Source: Inonotus obliquus
Taxonomy: Eukaryota > Basidiomycota > Agaricomycetes > Hymenochaetales > Hymenochaetaceae
Assembly: GCA_032164295.1 (NCBI GenBank)
Contig: JAJHTX010000006.1
Coordinates: 1,860,001-1,924,000, forward strand
DNA length: 64,000 nt
Direction of reading: 5' to 3'
Part shown: piece by piece, positions 9,652-19,824 of the stretch
Numbering within the stretch: position 1 is the first letter of the stretch
Layout: each line of letters begins with the position of its first letter
Notes under the pieces: generated by a model
Seen by the model: only the letters and a program-made list of their open reading frames with translations
Told to the model about the DNA's origin: nothing
Databases searched by the model: none
Program-made: the position numbers and the translations under genes

Positions 9652-11015
9652 TTACTTTCATCGACGACTTCTTCTTCTTGCAATCGACGAGCCGCTGCTG
9701 CCTTTGCCGCTTCCACATCAGCGTCCACGAACAAAACCTCACGAAGCAGTTCCTTCGCCTGCTCGGATAATTCGGCGACGACCGCACGAACTTGTTGTTT
9801 GGTCGTCGGTGTCGGACAATTTGCGGAGATGTGGCCTTGTTTGCCACACTGGAAACACCTTCCTTCGCGACGAAGCCGTCGAAGGATGTCCTGCATCGGT
9901 TCGCCTTGGCCTCCGAAGGTAATTCCCGTCGCATCCTTTTTGTCGCCGCGCGAAGGATCGAACAGGGCCGGCTGTTGTGGTGCCGGCGGGTGGACTTGTC
10001 GACGCGGTAGTGGTTGCGTCGGTGTCTTCTGGTTACGCAGTTGACGAACTTCGCGCTCGTTCGCGTCAAACGTGATGGCGTACCCTTTCATCGTGTCATA
10101 ATCCGCCGGTTTCGTCGGGAGACGAATGATCGCCGTCGCTACCTCCTCACGAAGAGCCTTCTTCAGCTGCGGAAGCACGACGTTGACGTCCGTCGTTTTG
10201 ACTCCTGCTTGACTCATCGCGATCTCGAAATTGGCGAGGAAAACACCGGCGTCGGCGTTTCCTTGGCGCATCTCCGTCCACCGAGTGTACGCTCGGTCCT
10301 TCTCGCCAGGGTCTTTAAAGGACTGGTCGATCTTTTCAAGGAACTTCTTAAAAGTGTCGACGATCGTTATGGCTCCCTGGTTGTTTGTTATTCCGTCATA
10401 ATAGTTCTGCGCCCACGTCGACGCCGTACCCTCTTTCATGTATGACAGCACGAAAGAGATCTTCTTCTTGTCATTGGTGAAGATCGACTGGGTGTCGTCG
10501 GCGCTGATGTACGCCAGGCATTCTCGACGGAATCGGAGGTAATCTTTGCCTCCAGTGAACGGCGTCGGCGGTGCGATCCCAAGATCTTTCATCATCGACG
10601 GTTTAGGCGATTGCCTTTGTTGTGCAGACATCGCCGCCGCGACCAAAGCGGCGAAGTCCTGAATTTGTTCGGCGGTGAAGGATGACATCGTCGTTCGAGG
10701 GTTCGACGAAGTTCGTGTCAGTCCAAAGGCAGTCGACGTTGAAGGTAGAGACGGCGACGAGGGAGCGGGAGATCGAGGCGGTGGTGTGGGGGCAGCTGTC
10801 GGTGGTGGCGGATTTCTCGGCTTCCACCTGAAAGTCTTTGTATGTTCGTCGTTATCCCACGACACCCAAGACTTGCTAGTCGGCGACCACCAGGATTCGA
10901 ACTTATTGCCTAGTTTGTCGGTGACTGTAACGTTGTCCTGCTCGTCGACGACGGAGTTGGAGGGGAGCGCTGCTAACTGTTCTTGTGTTAAAGGCAGTTT
11001 GTCAACGTCGACGGG
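9618..11015 (-). CDS. gag: Gag (capsid/nucleocapsid), main frame
   Basis: The open frame runs 465 codons from just after an in-frame TAA (11016-11018) to TAG at 9618-9620. It starts without an ATG (first residues PVDVDKLPLT), so its N-terminus must come from the preceding frame. It has a Pro/Ser-rich stretch, a helical capsid-like region typical of Ty3/Gypsy Gag (WAQNYYDG, FKKFLEKIDQSF) and a C-terminal CCHC zinc knuckle CFQCGKQGHISANC near residues 387-400, which binds RNA. Its end overlaps pol in the -1 frame by about 30 nt around a run of five T (minus strand GATTTTTCG), a plausible ribosomal frameshift site. Gag packages the element's RNA into virus-like particles. Confidence 0.88.
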   Translation of the reverse strand, partial: PVDVDKLPLTQEQLAALPSNSVVDEQDNVTVTDKLGNKFESWWSPTSKSWVSWDNDEHTKTFRWKPRNPPPPTAAPTPPPRSPAPSSPSLPSTSTAFGLTRTSSNPRTTMSSFTAEQIQDFAALVAAAMSAQQRQSPKPSMMKDLGIAPPTPFTGGKDYLRFRRECLAYISADDTQSIFTNDKKKISFVLSYMKEGTASTWAQNYYDGITNNQGAITIVDTFKKFLEKIDQSFKDPGEKDRAYTRWTEMRQGNADAGVFLANFEIAMSQAGVKTTDVNVVLPQLKKALREEVATAIIRLPTKPADYDTMKGYAITFDANEREVRQLRNQKTPTQPLPRRQVHPPAPQQPALFDPSRGDKKDATGITFGGQGEPMQDILRRLRREGRCFQCGKQGHISANCPTPTTKQQVRAVVAELSEQAKELLREVLFVDADVEAAKAAAARRLQEEEVVDESNLDDEDFSISQ

Positions 11016-11223
11016 TTAGAGGCGTCCACAACTCGTAGATGCGGACGGTCGGTACCCAGGTAATGAGCGCGCGATGGAAGTGACCGACGACCTCAAAGTA
11101 AGCTCCGACTTCGAAAGGAACAAGATGATCGTTATCGTCGAGGTAATAACCGACGATCGCGTAGGTGGGGTAACACTCGAGAAACCCGATATACTCACGG
11201 AGGGAACGTGGTACACCGGACAT
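11002..11223 (-). CDS. gag: Probable N-terminal part of Gag in another frame
   Basis: From ATG at 11221-11223 a 73-codon frame (MSGVPRSLREYIGFLE..., ending WTPLTRRR) runs to a TGA at 11002-11004. The following Gag frame, shifted by +1, is open only from 11015 downward. The two frames therefore overlap in a window of about 14 nt, and neither alone gives a normal Gag with an initiator ATG. The simplest reading is a single gag gene broken by a 1-nt indel in this copy; programmed +1 shifting is the alternative. Confidence 0.55.
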   Translation of the reverse strand: MSGVPRSLREYIGFLECYPTYAIVGYYLDDNDHLVPFEVGAYFEVVGHFHRALITWVPTVRIYELWTPLTRRR

Positions 11224-11580
11224 ATAACGTCGATCGACTCGACGCTCAGATAGCACGTGAACTCTCACGTCGTCTCAGGGGGTTCAGCAACACTTCGACA
11301 AACGACTTTCCAACGAAACGTATCCGCAAGACACTACTGGGCTTTCTTGCCGCAAGCGACAACCGACGGTAGCGTTGTCAGAGAGAGGTGTCTAAGTCAA
11401 ACGTCGAGTGAGGACGTGGGACGACACTTCACCAACGATAGGTATACGATCGTCTCAGGGGTCTGACGACTATCCACTGACCAACGTCGACAACGAGAGA
11501 AACAGAGGTGGAACGGAGGATGTCAGAGACACGTACGAGTTTGTTGTTTTAATGTCGACAACAACGACACGAGTTAAGAG

Positions 11581-11592
11581 ACTCTCTTGTTA
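11581..11592 (-). promoter_or_regulatory. Putative self-primer binding site
   Basis: On the minus strand the sequence after the 5' LTR reads TAACAAGAGAGT, which does not match the CCA-end complement TGG of a normal tRNA primer site. AACAAGAGAGT is exactly complementary to ACTCTCTTGTT inside the 5' LTR (plus strand 11782-11792), which lies about 28 nt downstream of the TATATAA box, where transcription should begin. This is the arrangement known from Tf1/sushi elements, where the first 11 nt of the RNA fold back to prime reverse transcription. Confidence 0.7.
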
Positions 11593-12122
11593 TGTTACGC
11601 TCTGCGCTGTCAGAGACGTCGATCCGCTGATCAAAGACGTCGACGGCTGCAAAAGAACGAGCTACCACTTAATCACAAAAGACCAAGGTCTGCGACGTAG
11701 GTGATAGTACTAGATTTTAGCACGTCTATATAATATACAAGGGAGGATACGACTTACCTGCGACGTAGGTGATAGTACTAGAACAAGAGAGTGAAGAGAC
11801 GATCACTCTCTAGCCCAGCCTTATATACCCAGACACCGCGGGAAAGCTTTACATAAACTATACAGTATAAACAAAGACAAATAGAAAACGCTTTGTGCAA
11901 ATCGCATCTTTGCACAAAGCATAAAAGTCACATGACGAGAAAAAAGGAGGAATAATAAAATGGGAAAGAAGAGAGAGGGGAATGGTGGGATAAAGTTGTT
12001 ATAGATTGTGATTAGCTAAGCCAGTAGGAATTAAGTAAGGAACGTGATTAAAATGAAAGTAAATATGCGTCAATGAATAGAAAGAATGGCCGTATGAGGA
12101 AAAGAGAAAAGACGTCGTAACA
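11593..12122 (-). repeat. 5' LTR (530 bp)
   Basis: It is the same length as the left LTR and 527 of 530 bases are identical. It carries the promoter of the element, read leftward, and the TGTTAC/GTAACA termini. Confidence 0.95.
11821..11827 (-). promoter_or_regulatory. TATA box of the 5' LTR
   Basis: Reads TATATAA on the minus strand. The expected start of transcription, 28-35 nt downstream, falls at the ACTCTCTTGTT self-primer sequence (11792 downward). Confidence 0.7.
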
Positions 12123-12127
12123 GCTAC
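12123..12127. other. Target-site duplication, right copy (GCTAC)
   Basis: Direct repeat of 5472-5476, abutting the right LTR end. Confidence 0.92.
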
Positions 12128-12481
12128 GGTCTAAGTCTACAACTATTTATACTCTTCCCTCATGTTGTGGACGGACCACTTCCTACGCTCCGTAGTTCCT
12201 ACTCTCGATCTGATTCGTTATTCTAGCTTCCAAACTCGTCTGGTATTCCCATTGTTCTGCTGCGGATTGACTCATCGACTGCGCCCTGTGCAAGGCGATG
12301 ACTCGGCGTTGACTCATCTTGACTTGAACTGAATTGAAACCTATGCTCGGGGTCGGCCTTATGCTGCGCCCTGTGCATAGAGTGAGTCAGTGAGTGAGTC
12401 ATTGAATGCGTGTTCGTATGCCATTGGTTTTGCATGGCTGCGCCGTAGTTAGAGTTCGCTCGTCCGCAGTTGCTCGTGCAT
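12128..12481. other. Short repeat-bearing flank
   Basis: It holds a 14-bp direct repeat CTGCGCCCTGTGCA (12279-12292 and 12364-12377) and GAGTGAGTCAGTGAGTGAGTC-like microrepeats near 12380-12402. No gene is supported. Confidence 0.5.
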
Positions 12482-13258
12482 TTAAGGAATTCCGTCGGGG
12501 TTCCGTTGTATAGCATCTGGGGCTATGAAGGCTGTGATTTGCTTGTCGCCTCGGGACTCTTGTTCGGGGCCGTCAAGTGTGATTCGACATCGGATATCAT
12601 CGTGGGGAAACCAAGGTGGTTTAACGTAGGTGCCTATGGCGATGAGTAGCCGTACACTTCGTCGAGTGTCGTTCGAAGGTATTCTCCAGCCTAGGTATAG
12701 GTCTCCTTGTAGTCGAATAGCTTTGCAGTATGCCCATAGTTCCCTGAGTGTGTTTGCAACCCATGCCGCTGTTATCGGTGAGCGGCGGTTCGTAACATAG
12801 TCTGCACTGATTTCCACGAATGTGCTTGGGCACTCGAGTGCTAATATATCGTGGATTCCTACTATTGTCCAGTGCGTCTTTGGTTGCATGCCTATTGCCG
12901 TATCCATTGCTATTGTTGACCTTGTGCGATTTCGAACGACCTCCGGGGGATTGTGGTATTCTCGATAAGCTGTTGCTCGTTCGCTGGACACATGATATGT
13001 CAACATGCCCGTTGCCTCCCGTAGTATTATCTTGTGTAGGTCTTCGATGATCTGTCGCACTCTTCTGCATTTATAGCAAGCCGTTGGAGGTTGCTGTACT
13101 TGCTGCATCGTTTGCGAAGGTTTAGTGTGATCGTCGGGATTAGCGTTGCTAGCCGATGCTTCTTGATCGTCGGCTTCGGATTGTATTAGATTCGCGTGTT
13201 CTCCGCTTCTCGCTGTCGATCCTGATCGTCTCCGGCCAGTGAAATTAACCGGTCCCAT
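12482..13258 (-). CDS. Orphan reading frame, 258 aa, unknown function
   Basis: A continuous 258-codon frame starting MGPVNFTGRRRSG. The first 60 residues are Ser/Gln/Asp-rich and disordered, followed by a CYKC pair near residue 61 and a region rich in Arg and aliphatic residues (ITAAWVANTLRELWAY near 165-180). No known domain is recognised. It sits just right of the retrotransposon, facing it. Composition and length resemble the orphan frame at 844-1653, with which it may share distant ancestry (for example AAW...L...AI-L spacing), but that similarity is too weak to prove by eye. It could be an unclassified transposon protein or a lineage-specific gene. Confidence 0.4.
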   Translation of the reverse strand: MGPVNFTGRRRSGSTARSGEHANLIQSEADDQEASASNANPDDHTKPSQTMQQVQQPPTACYKCRRVRQIIEDLHKIILREATGMLTYHVSSERATAYREYHNPPEVVRNRTRSTIAMDTAIGMQPKTHWTIVGIHDILALECPSTFVEISADYVTNRRSPITAAWVANTLRELWAYCKAIRLQGDLYLGWRIPSNDTRRSVRLLIAIGTYVKPPWFPHDDIRCRITLDGPEQESRGDKQITAFIAPDAIQRNPDGIP

Positions 13259-13974
13259 CCGGGGTAGTTTCGATCGACGTTCCTAATCGAATCAAAATTT
13301 CAGCACAATCCTTTCACGTGACCGCATGCATTCGATTCGGAGGCTGCTTTGTCTTCATTGATATCAGCACAGAACTCTGCTCATTATCATTCATGGATAA
13401 TGTTGTGATGCTAACACATAGTTTTGTGTAATAATGGAAGCTCTGACTCACTCAAATAAAAGGAAAATGGCATGTGATGTTTATGCACACTAAATGTATG
13501 CTTCTTTCCTCTCTGAATTCGAAAAAGTTGACTTGTTTCAGTGCATTTGCAGTACTTTCAAGTGATTTTCTTCATTTTGTCCAGAAAAAAAATTGGAGAA
13601 GTTGCCTAGTTCTCGAGAAAATGTCTAAAATTGGCCATAATTCGCTCAATATTTGTTATTTTGCTTCTATTTACTGTCCATTGTGTTCAATGACCTCAAA
13701 AACATATCCCTGTATTGAATCTAAATCAATCCTTCAATTGTGTAAATTATTTCAAGAGGACAAAGGTGAAAACCAAAAGTGCGACACTGAAATCGACGCG
13801 TCGATCACTGGCAAAGCTAAGCGAGACCGTGGGAAAGCACGAAATTTTGATAGGCCGTGCCAATCACCAAATCGTTTCTAAAAATGGTAGATATTATCAC
13901 GTGACCTTCACTTCATTGAGTGACTGCGCGTTTGGATTTCACTCACGCGTCGAAAAACCGTGTGATGCGAATAC
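13259..13974. other. Upstream region of the ClC gene
   Basis: AT-rich, with a CACGTG at about 13316-13321. An open frame at 13474-13881 is rich in Cys, Ser and Phe and has no coding character that I trust. This stretch probably contains the promoter and 5' leader of the ClC gene. Confidence 0.4.
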
Positions 13975-16900
13975 ATGGACTCAGAGAATGCGTCTCTGGA
14001 CGACTCAAGGCAACATGACGCGCTCGATGCTGATGAACTCGAGCAAATTAGGTGAGTCCTACTCTCAAGAATCCTTGGATAGACCCTGACATGTATGCTT
14101 TTGTGTAGTCGCTATGAGGACTTCACGACGATAGGCAGGTTTCAACAGAATCAACAGGTGATATCTTCTCTGAACTGGTCTACTATGTATAGACTGGATA
14201 GAAGACTCGATACTTGAACGGAATCGAAGACTGCGAATAGCCCGTCGTGTTGACTCCACACATCGCGGTCCTAACGGCGAGATCACCGTGTCCTGGATAT
14301 GGGCACAAGTCTTGAAAGCGCTAGCGGCATCCCAGACATGGCTCATCGTAAGCTTAGCAGGTGTGTTTCATATACTCTAACCCGCTTCCGAAAACTAATG
14401 TTCTTCTCAAGGCGTTTGCATTGGCGTTGATGCAGCACTCATCTCGATCATTACTGAATGGTTGTCGGATCTGAAAATGGGATATTGCTCGGACGGCTGG
14501 TGGCTAAATCAACAATTCTGTTGCTGGGAAATTGAGGGGGATGAAGATGCATGTGATTCTTGGCATCCTTGGAGTACAGTCGGGATTGCACGGTGGACAA
14601 TTTATGTTATGTTTGCTGTAAGTAGCTTTCTTGTCATTCGCTCTTCTTGTCCAAGCCTAACGCCTCCCTATAAACAGGGATCATTCTCGTTCACTGCATC
14701 CCACCTTGTCAAATCCTTCGCGAAGTATGCTGCTGGTTCAGGCATTTCGGAAATCAAGTGTATTCTAGCGGGCTTTATAATGAAGGGCTATCTTGGTTTT
14801 ATGACGTTGGCTCTCAAGAGTCTCACGTTGGTGGGTGACTCATGCCTCGTCCTTTTCTTGTCATACTAACCGCACATTAGCCATTAGTGATCGCTTCTGG
14901 ACTCTCTGTTGGGAAAGAAGGACCCTCGGTCCATGTTGCTTGTTGCATGGGCTATGTTGTTGCACGATTGTTTAAGAACTTTGCTCAAAGTCAAGGTAGA
15001 GTTCGTGTAAGTGTGAAGAAACAATGCTTAGCCCTATGTTCCAGGGAAAATGCGAGAAATGATAACAGCCGCTAGTGCAGCCGGTGTCGCAGTAGCTTTC
15101 GGTTCACCCATTGGGGGTGTGATGTTTTCAATAGAGGTTTGACATCAGCCATAAAGTTTGGTACATGCCTAATGTCGGATTGTTAACCAACAGGAAATGA
15201 GCCATACCTTCAGTATCAAGACCATGTGGCGGAGCTTCTTTTGTGCCTTGGTTGCAACAGTGACTTTGTCTGTGAGCTCTATTAAGCACACTCTACTTAT
15301 TAGAGTATCTATTGACGATAACAAGGCTATGAATCCATTTCGAACAGGGAAACTCGTGCTTTTCCAAGTAACTTACGACAGGGACTGGCATTTCTTCGAG
15401 ATAATATTCTTCATTATCATTGGCATATTCGGAGTAAGTTTGATTCACAGAGGACTTGTCCAGCAACCTGAACCAGTCGTATAATAGGGTCTCTACGGTG
15501 CTCTAGTTATAAAGTTCCATGTGCAAGTGTCCGCTTTCCGCAAGAAGCATCTAGCGAACCACGGTATAGCAGAAGCAACCACGCTGGCGATACTCACTGC
15601 GATGGTTGGCTACTTCAATCGGTTCTTACGAATAGACATGACGGAGAGTCTCGCTCTACTCTTTCACGAGTGCGACGCTGCTGGGGATGTCGATAATCTC
15701 TGCCAGTAAGCTTGCAGCTTTATGATTTGACCTGCTTATTCTAACTGGGAATTCTGTCAAGGACTTCTGCGCAATGGACGATAGTAAACTCTTTGTTTTG
15801 GGCAACGATTATCCGTATCGGATTTGTGATACTCTCGTACGGGTGTAAAGTACCAGCTGGTATATTCGTTCCATCCATGGCCATTGGGGCGACGTTCGGA
15901 CGAATGATTGGGACGATGGTCAAGGCTTTGTATAGGTACGTGAATCCGAGTTACATCGGCTGTATTAGATCTCATGGCATTCTAGGGCTTATCCTCAATC
16001 CGGGATGTTCTCAGTTTGCCAACCGGATGTTCCTTGTATTACTCCTGGAACTTATGCATTCCTTGGAGCCGCTGCCGCGCTCAGGTGAGGCGGTAATCTA
16101 TCACCGATAGTAGTGCATACTGATGGCAGTTCACCCAGTGGTGTCATGCGAATCACCGTCACCGTAGTGGTTATCATGTTTGAACTAACTGGTGCTCTGA
16201 CGTATATCCTTCCGACCATGGTAAGCTGGCTTATGTTCATAGCATCTCGGAAATATTTTGAAATAAGAAAACTACATCAGATTGTCCTGCTTGCTACGAA
16301 AGCTGTCGGAGACTTTTTGGGAGTTAACGGTATCGCAGACGAAATGATACGATTCAACGGTTATCCAATCTTAGAAAAGGATGATCATGCTTTCAACACG
16401 GCAGGTACTTGCGCAACACACACCTAGCTTACCATTCGTAAATTTGACATGAAATAAATAGTTTCTAGCGTCATGCGTAGAGAAGTGCAAACCATGCCAG
16501 CCACCGGGCTTCGAGTGGGAGATGTCGGTAAGTCTTCTCCATTCATCCATATTAAAATATTCGGTAACTGAAGATACACAGAATACCGCATGCAACAAAC
16601 AGACGTGAAAGGCTTTCCGATCGTTTCCGCAGACGATCGCTCCCTCCTCCTCGGCTACATCGGACGAAACGAACTACGCTATATCATCGGTCAGTAGTCA
16701 ACTTCTACACTACATTAACCTCACCTAAACCATGTTGAAAAAAAATCACGCATAACAGATAGAGCAAAACGTTCATTTGGAACAACAGCCGAGACTCCAT
16801 GTTCGTTCTACTCTATGCCGACCGATCACGAAAGAGAACGAGTTAGGGATGCAGATAGAGAAGACTTGGCAACTCTAGCAACAGGTCCTGCAGTTGCTTC

Positions 16901-17393
16901 TGATGATGAAACTTTTTCTCGTGTGATTCATCAACATGCGTCTCGGGAGAAGTTGGAGTTGTGGCCTTGGGTGAATCTGGTAAGTCAAGGTCATGCCTCC
17001 TGGATATTTTTAGTATAGTCTATTGATTGTGTGGTTTAGACGCCACTTACAGTATCCCCACAACTCCCATTGGAAATCGTCATGCAATTCTTCAAACGCC
17101 TGGGGTACGTATCATTTTACCACTCCCAACATCAATGCTCACCTTTGAAAATACAAACCACAACAATACAAACACATAGTCCACGAGTCGTCTTTGTCGA
17201 ACAACACGGAAAACTCGTCGGTCTCATAACAGTAAAAGACGTTCTCCGATTTATCGCAACAGAACACCAAAATAATTCCTCTTGGAGCTCTCGTGTTGCT
17301 TTGGATGACTTACTTGAAGAATCATGGACTACTTCTTCTTCTACTCTGAACAGTGTTTTGGCCTGGTTCAGAAGGGTGATTGGAAGGAGATAG
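13975..17393 (+). CDS. ClC-family voltage-gated chloride channel/antiporter
   Basis: Nineteen exons join in frame to give 797 aa. ClC proteins move chloride, usually in exchange for protons, across endomembranes; the yeast relative Gef1 acts in Golgi and late endosomes. Signature motifs are all present: GSGISE (chloride site), GKEGPSVH with the gating glutamate, [12 protein letters not shown] and [17 protein letters not shown]. The first segment is [14 protein letters not shown], typical of fungal ClCs. Two CBS domains follow the membrane part, seen as [10 protein letters not shown] through [12 protein letters not shown] and [23 protein letters not shown] near the C-terminus. The start is the ATG giving [10 protein letters not shown]. 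Intron 14135-14192 begins with GC rather than GT. The Pro of GSGIPE is Ser, as in other fungal members known to me. Downstream it is convergent with the F-box gene. Confidence 0.93.
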
Positions 17394-17649
17394 ATCCTGT
17401 TGCTACAGGAGATATGCGCTTTCGTTTCTTCGAAAGAATTTGGTTTTGGTTTTTTTGTAAGTTATACGATTACCATCACATATATTTACTGCATTGTCCG
17501 TATGTACATATCGTCCAGTCAATTGAAACCCGGATAATAAATGAGTCCATTAATCCGTTATAAACCAAAAACGATCCAGTAAATCCGTAAGAATATCCAA
17601 AAAGCAAATGGTAAATCAGATCAACCTCTCCTCTCCTCACAAAACGAAT

Positions 17650-19697
17650 TCAAAGCTCAAAGCTCCCTACGACGAGGCGGCGGACGACTCTCATTACTAG
17701 CATTAAGCTCGGCATGAAGACATACACGACAAGACTAAATATGATTTCCCATATCTTCTCTCCAACTCGGTTTTTGGTTGATAAGAACCCTTCTTGTACC
17801 GATCGTACATCTGAAACGTGGTGAGTCTGAGCTGTCGTATTTGCGACATTCTTCAGCGAGGTCTGTGAGAGTGAACGAGGGCTAGTGATCGGGAGTATAA
17901 TCAGAAAGCTGGCTTGAGCGTGTTTCAGAGGGGTATGCATAGCACATACTACATCAGTGGTCGTTTCTGACCTAATGATCTGGACAGTTGTGGGTCAAGT
18001 AGTGGTATAAAGGGCGATGGATTAAGGCTCACCTTGACATATGCCATAGGCCCTGAGTACTTGATATTGTCGTACACGCTCCAACTGACTTCGTCCAGCT
18101 CAGGGTGTACAAGAACGGCACGCCGAATGAAATCCTGGAATATCGGTCCTTTACTCTCGATTTGCTTCGCCATATCATCAGAGTGGGAAGAATATTGCTG
18201 ATTTTCATGGGATTTCGCATGTTTGAGGAACGTGAGATGACATCTGCGTAATTTAGGGAACGGCGATATCAATCTAAGGATATCCTCGACGATATCCGGG
18301 GGAAGTGGAAAGGCGAGGCAGGTATGGAATAACTCCAGCGAAGGAGCAAATGATGCTAATGATCCGGCTGCCTCTAGTGAGATTCCTTCACCGTCGCGCC
18401 ACATTAAGACAAGATTACTTAGCTCCGGCTGCGTGAGACTAGCGAAGGCCTCGAGAAGAGCTGGGGGGAAAGGCGCGTTTGAACCTCTCGGTCTGCCATT
18501 GATGTAGAGAGAAACCAATTTATTGCCGCATCGATGGAGAAATTTCGCCGTCGGGACCCAGAACTCCGAGCAGCCGGTCGAGACCCTGAAGCTCAGGATG
18601 CGCATTCGCTCCGCTTTCCAATGCTTGCTACTCGTTAAGGTAGAAAACCACTGCCCCCACACAACGGCAGATACAGCTGATAGTGATTCCAATCGTAACT
18701 CCTCCAGCATCGATGCATCTCCGAACAAATTCTGAAGGCCCGAAAGGGAAAATGAATATGGAAGTTGGGACGAAAATGTCTTCAGATTCTTGACAACGGG
18801 TCCCGGATAATCTGAGAATAAAAGCGTGTGTCTTGAGTCCATTATCCACTGTAATCGAATTTCTTCAAGTGTGGCTGCATTCCGACTTATCACATCGCAT
18901 AGTCCTTTGTTGTCAGCGGTGACGTAACCAAGATCGAGGACGCGAAGAGACGTTGCTAAAACCAGCGGTGACGAGGTTAGATGTGTATCGTATAGCTTCA
19001 GGGAGTGTAGAGATGGCAGGACGCCCTCGGGAAGACTGTTAATCAACGAGGATAGAATTTCAGAGTTTTGTTGGAAATGACCCAAGATTAACTGAAAATC
19101 AAGATAAGTCTGTGGAACGCCAAACAAGCAAATAAACGTACACTGAGATTCCGAACGTTGTGCAGTTGCGATAGAACCCTGTGCAACTGAGGATTTGACA
19201 AGGTCTGAACGGCTTCACGGTTCAAGTCAGCTTGTCCCTTTGGAGTGTCATATCTGCTATGCTCAACCCTTCTGGACAGGAGAGCATACGGACTAAAGTT
19301 CTTCCATGATCCCGTCGGTGTAGTGTCGTCGAATGAGGACGTAGCTTTGACCTTGCAAGTTACTTCCAGGTCAATACAAAGATGCACGACGAGATCTGCA
19401 AGTTCAGTATTGTTAAGGAACGTTCGAGCGAGAGCATCGTAGTATGATTCTGAACATCTGCAGAAGGAGATTTCAAGAGTCTTGTAGAGCAACCTATTCG
19501 CTATTGCATATGTCTCCTTGGAGGTTAAAGCAAGTGCTGCGAGGTCGCGAGTTCCGACCTGCGCAACTATGCTTTCCTGTGAAGTTGGAGAAGGGCTGTA
19601 AGTGCTATCCTAACTCAGCAACAACAGTGCGACGCACCCAGATTTCCGGAGGTACTCTGTAAAAGGTAGGTTCCGTCATAGTCCCAACGAGAGCCAT
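17650..19697 (-). CDS. F-box / leucine-rich-repeat-like protein
   Basis: Four exons (19638-19697, 19142-19576, 18033-19091, 17650-17979) splice in frame to 627 aa. The N-terminus reads VPPEIWESIVAQ then VGTRDLAALALTSKETY, the start of an F-box as found in hundreds of basidiomycete proteins that serve as substrate receptors of SCF ubiquitin ligases. The middle has irregular leucine-rich repeats (LHSLKLYDTHL, LRVLDLGYV, LEELRLESL, LSNLVLMW). The last exon adds a hydrophobic stretch (IIFSLVVYVFMPSLMLV) near the end, an uncommon feature; if intron 17980-18032 is retained the protein ends instead at a stop at 17949 and lacks it. The substrate cannot be guessed. The start is the first ATG; a second in-frame ATG lies six codons on. 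Confidence 0.72.
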
Positions 19698-19824
19698 GTA
19701 AGATGAGATGAAGGGAAAGATGAGGCAACGAGCTTGAGTCATTGGCGACCAGAAATTCCCACGATTACCCAATACTCTGACTGATGAACAGATTATTAAC
19801 TCCTACTTGATCGTTGCACTGGCC

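Larger units (their letters stand above)
5477..12122 (-). mobile_element. Full-length Ty3/Gypsy chromovirus (LTR retrotransposon)
   Basis: This 6646-bp element is bounded by two 530-bp LTRs and a GCTAC duplication and is transcribed leftward. In transcription order it has the 5' LTR (11593-12122), a putative self-priming site, a leader, gag (with an internal frame break), pol in the -1 frame, a polypurine tract and the 3' LTR (5477-6006). Pol order is protease, reverse transcriptase, RNase H, integrase, chromodomain, which defines the chromovirus branch of Ty3/Gypsy. The LTRs differ at only three positions (5569/11685, 5571/11687, 5958/12074), about 99.4 percent identity, so insertion was recent. 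Pol has no stop or frameshift over 1214 codons. There is no envelope gene. The C-terminal chromodomain suggests targeting to histone-marked heterochromatin, as known for this group. Confidence 0.96.

Noticed and set aside
10014..10445. 143-codon plus-strand frame
   Set aside because: Antisense shadow of gag; no family features.
10885..10910. tRNA B-box-like sequence GTTCGAATCCTGG on the minus strand
   Set aside because: It is inside the gag frame (KFESWW) and no acceptor, D or anticodon stem can be folded around it.
13474..13881. 135-codon plus-strand frame upstream of the ClC gene
   Set aside because: AT-rich, Cys/Ser/Phe-heavy, no conserved pattern; more likely promoter DNA.
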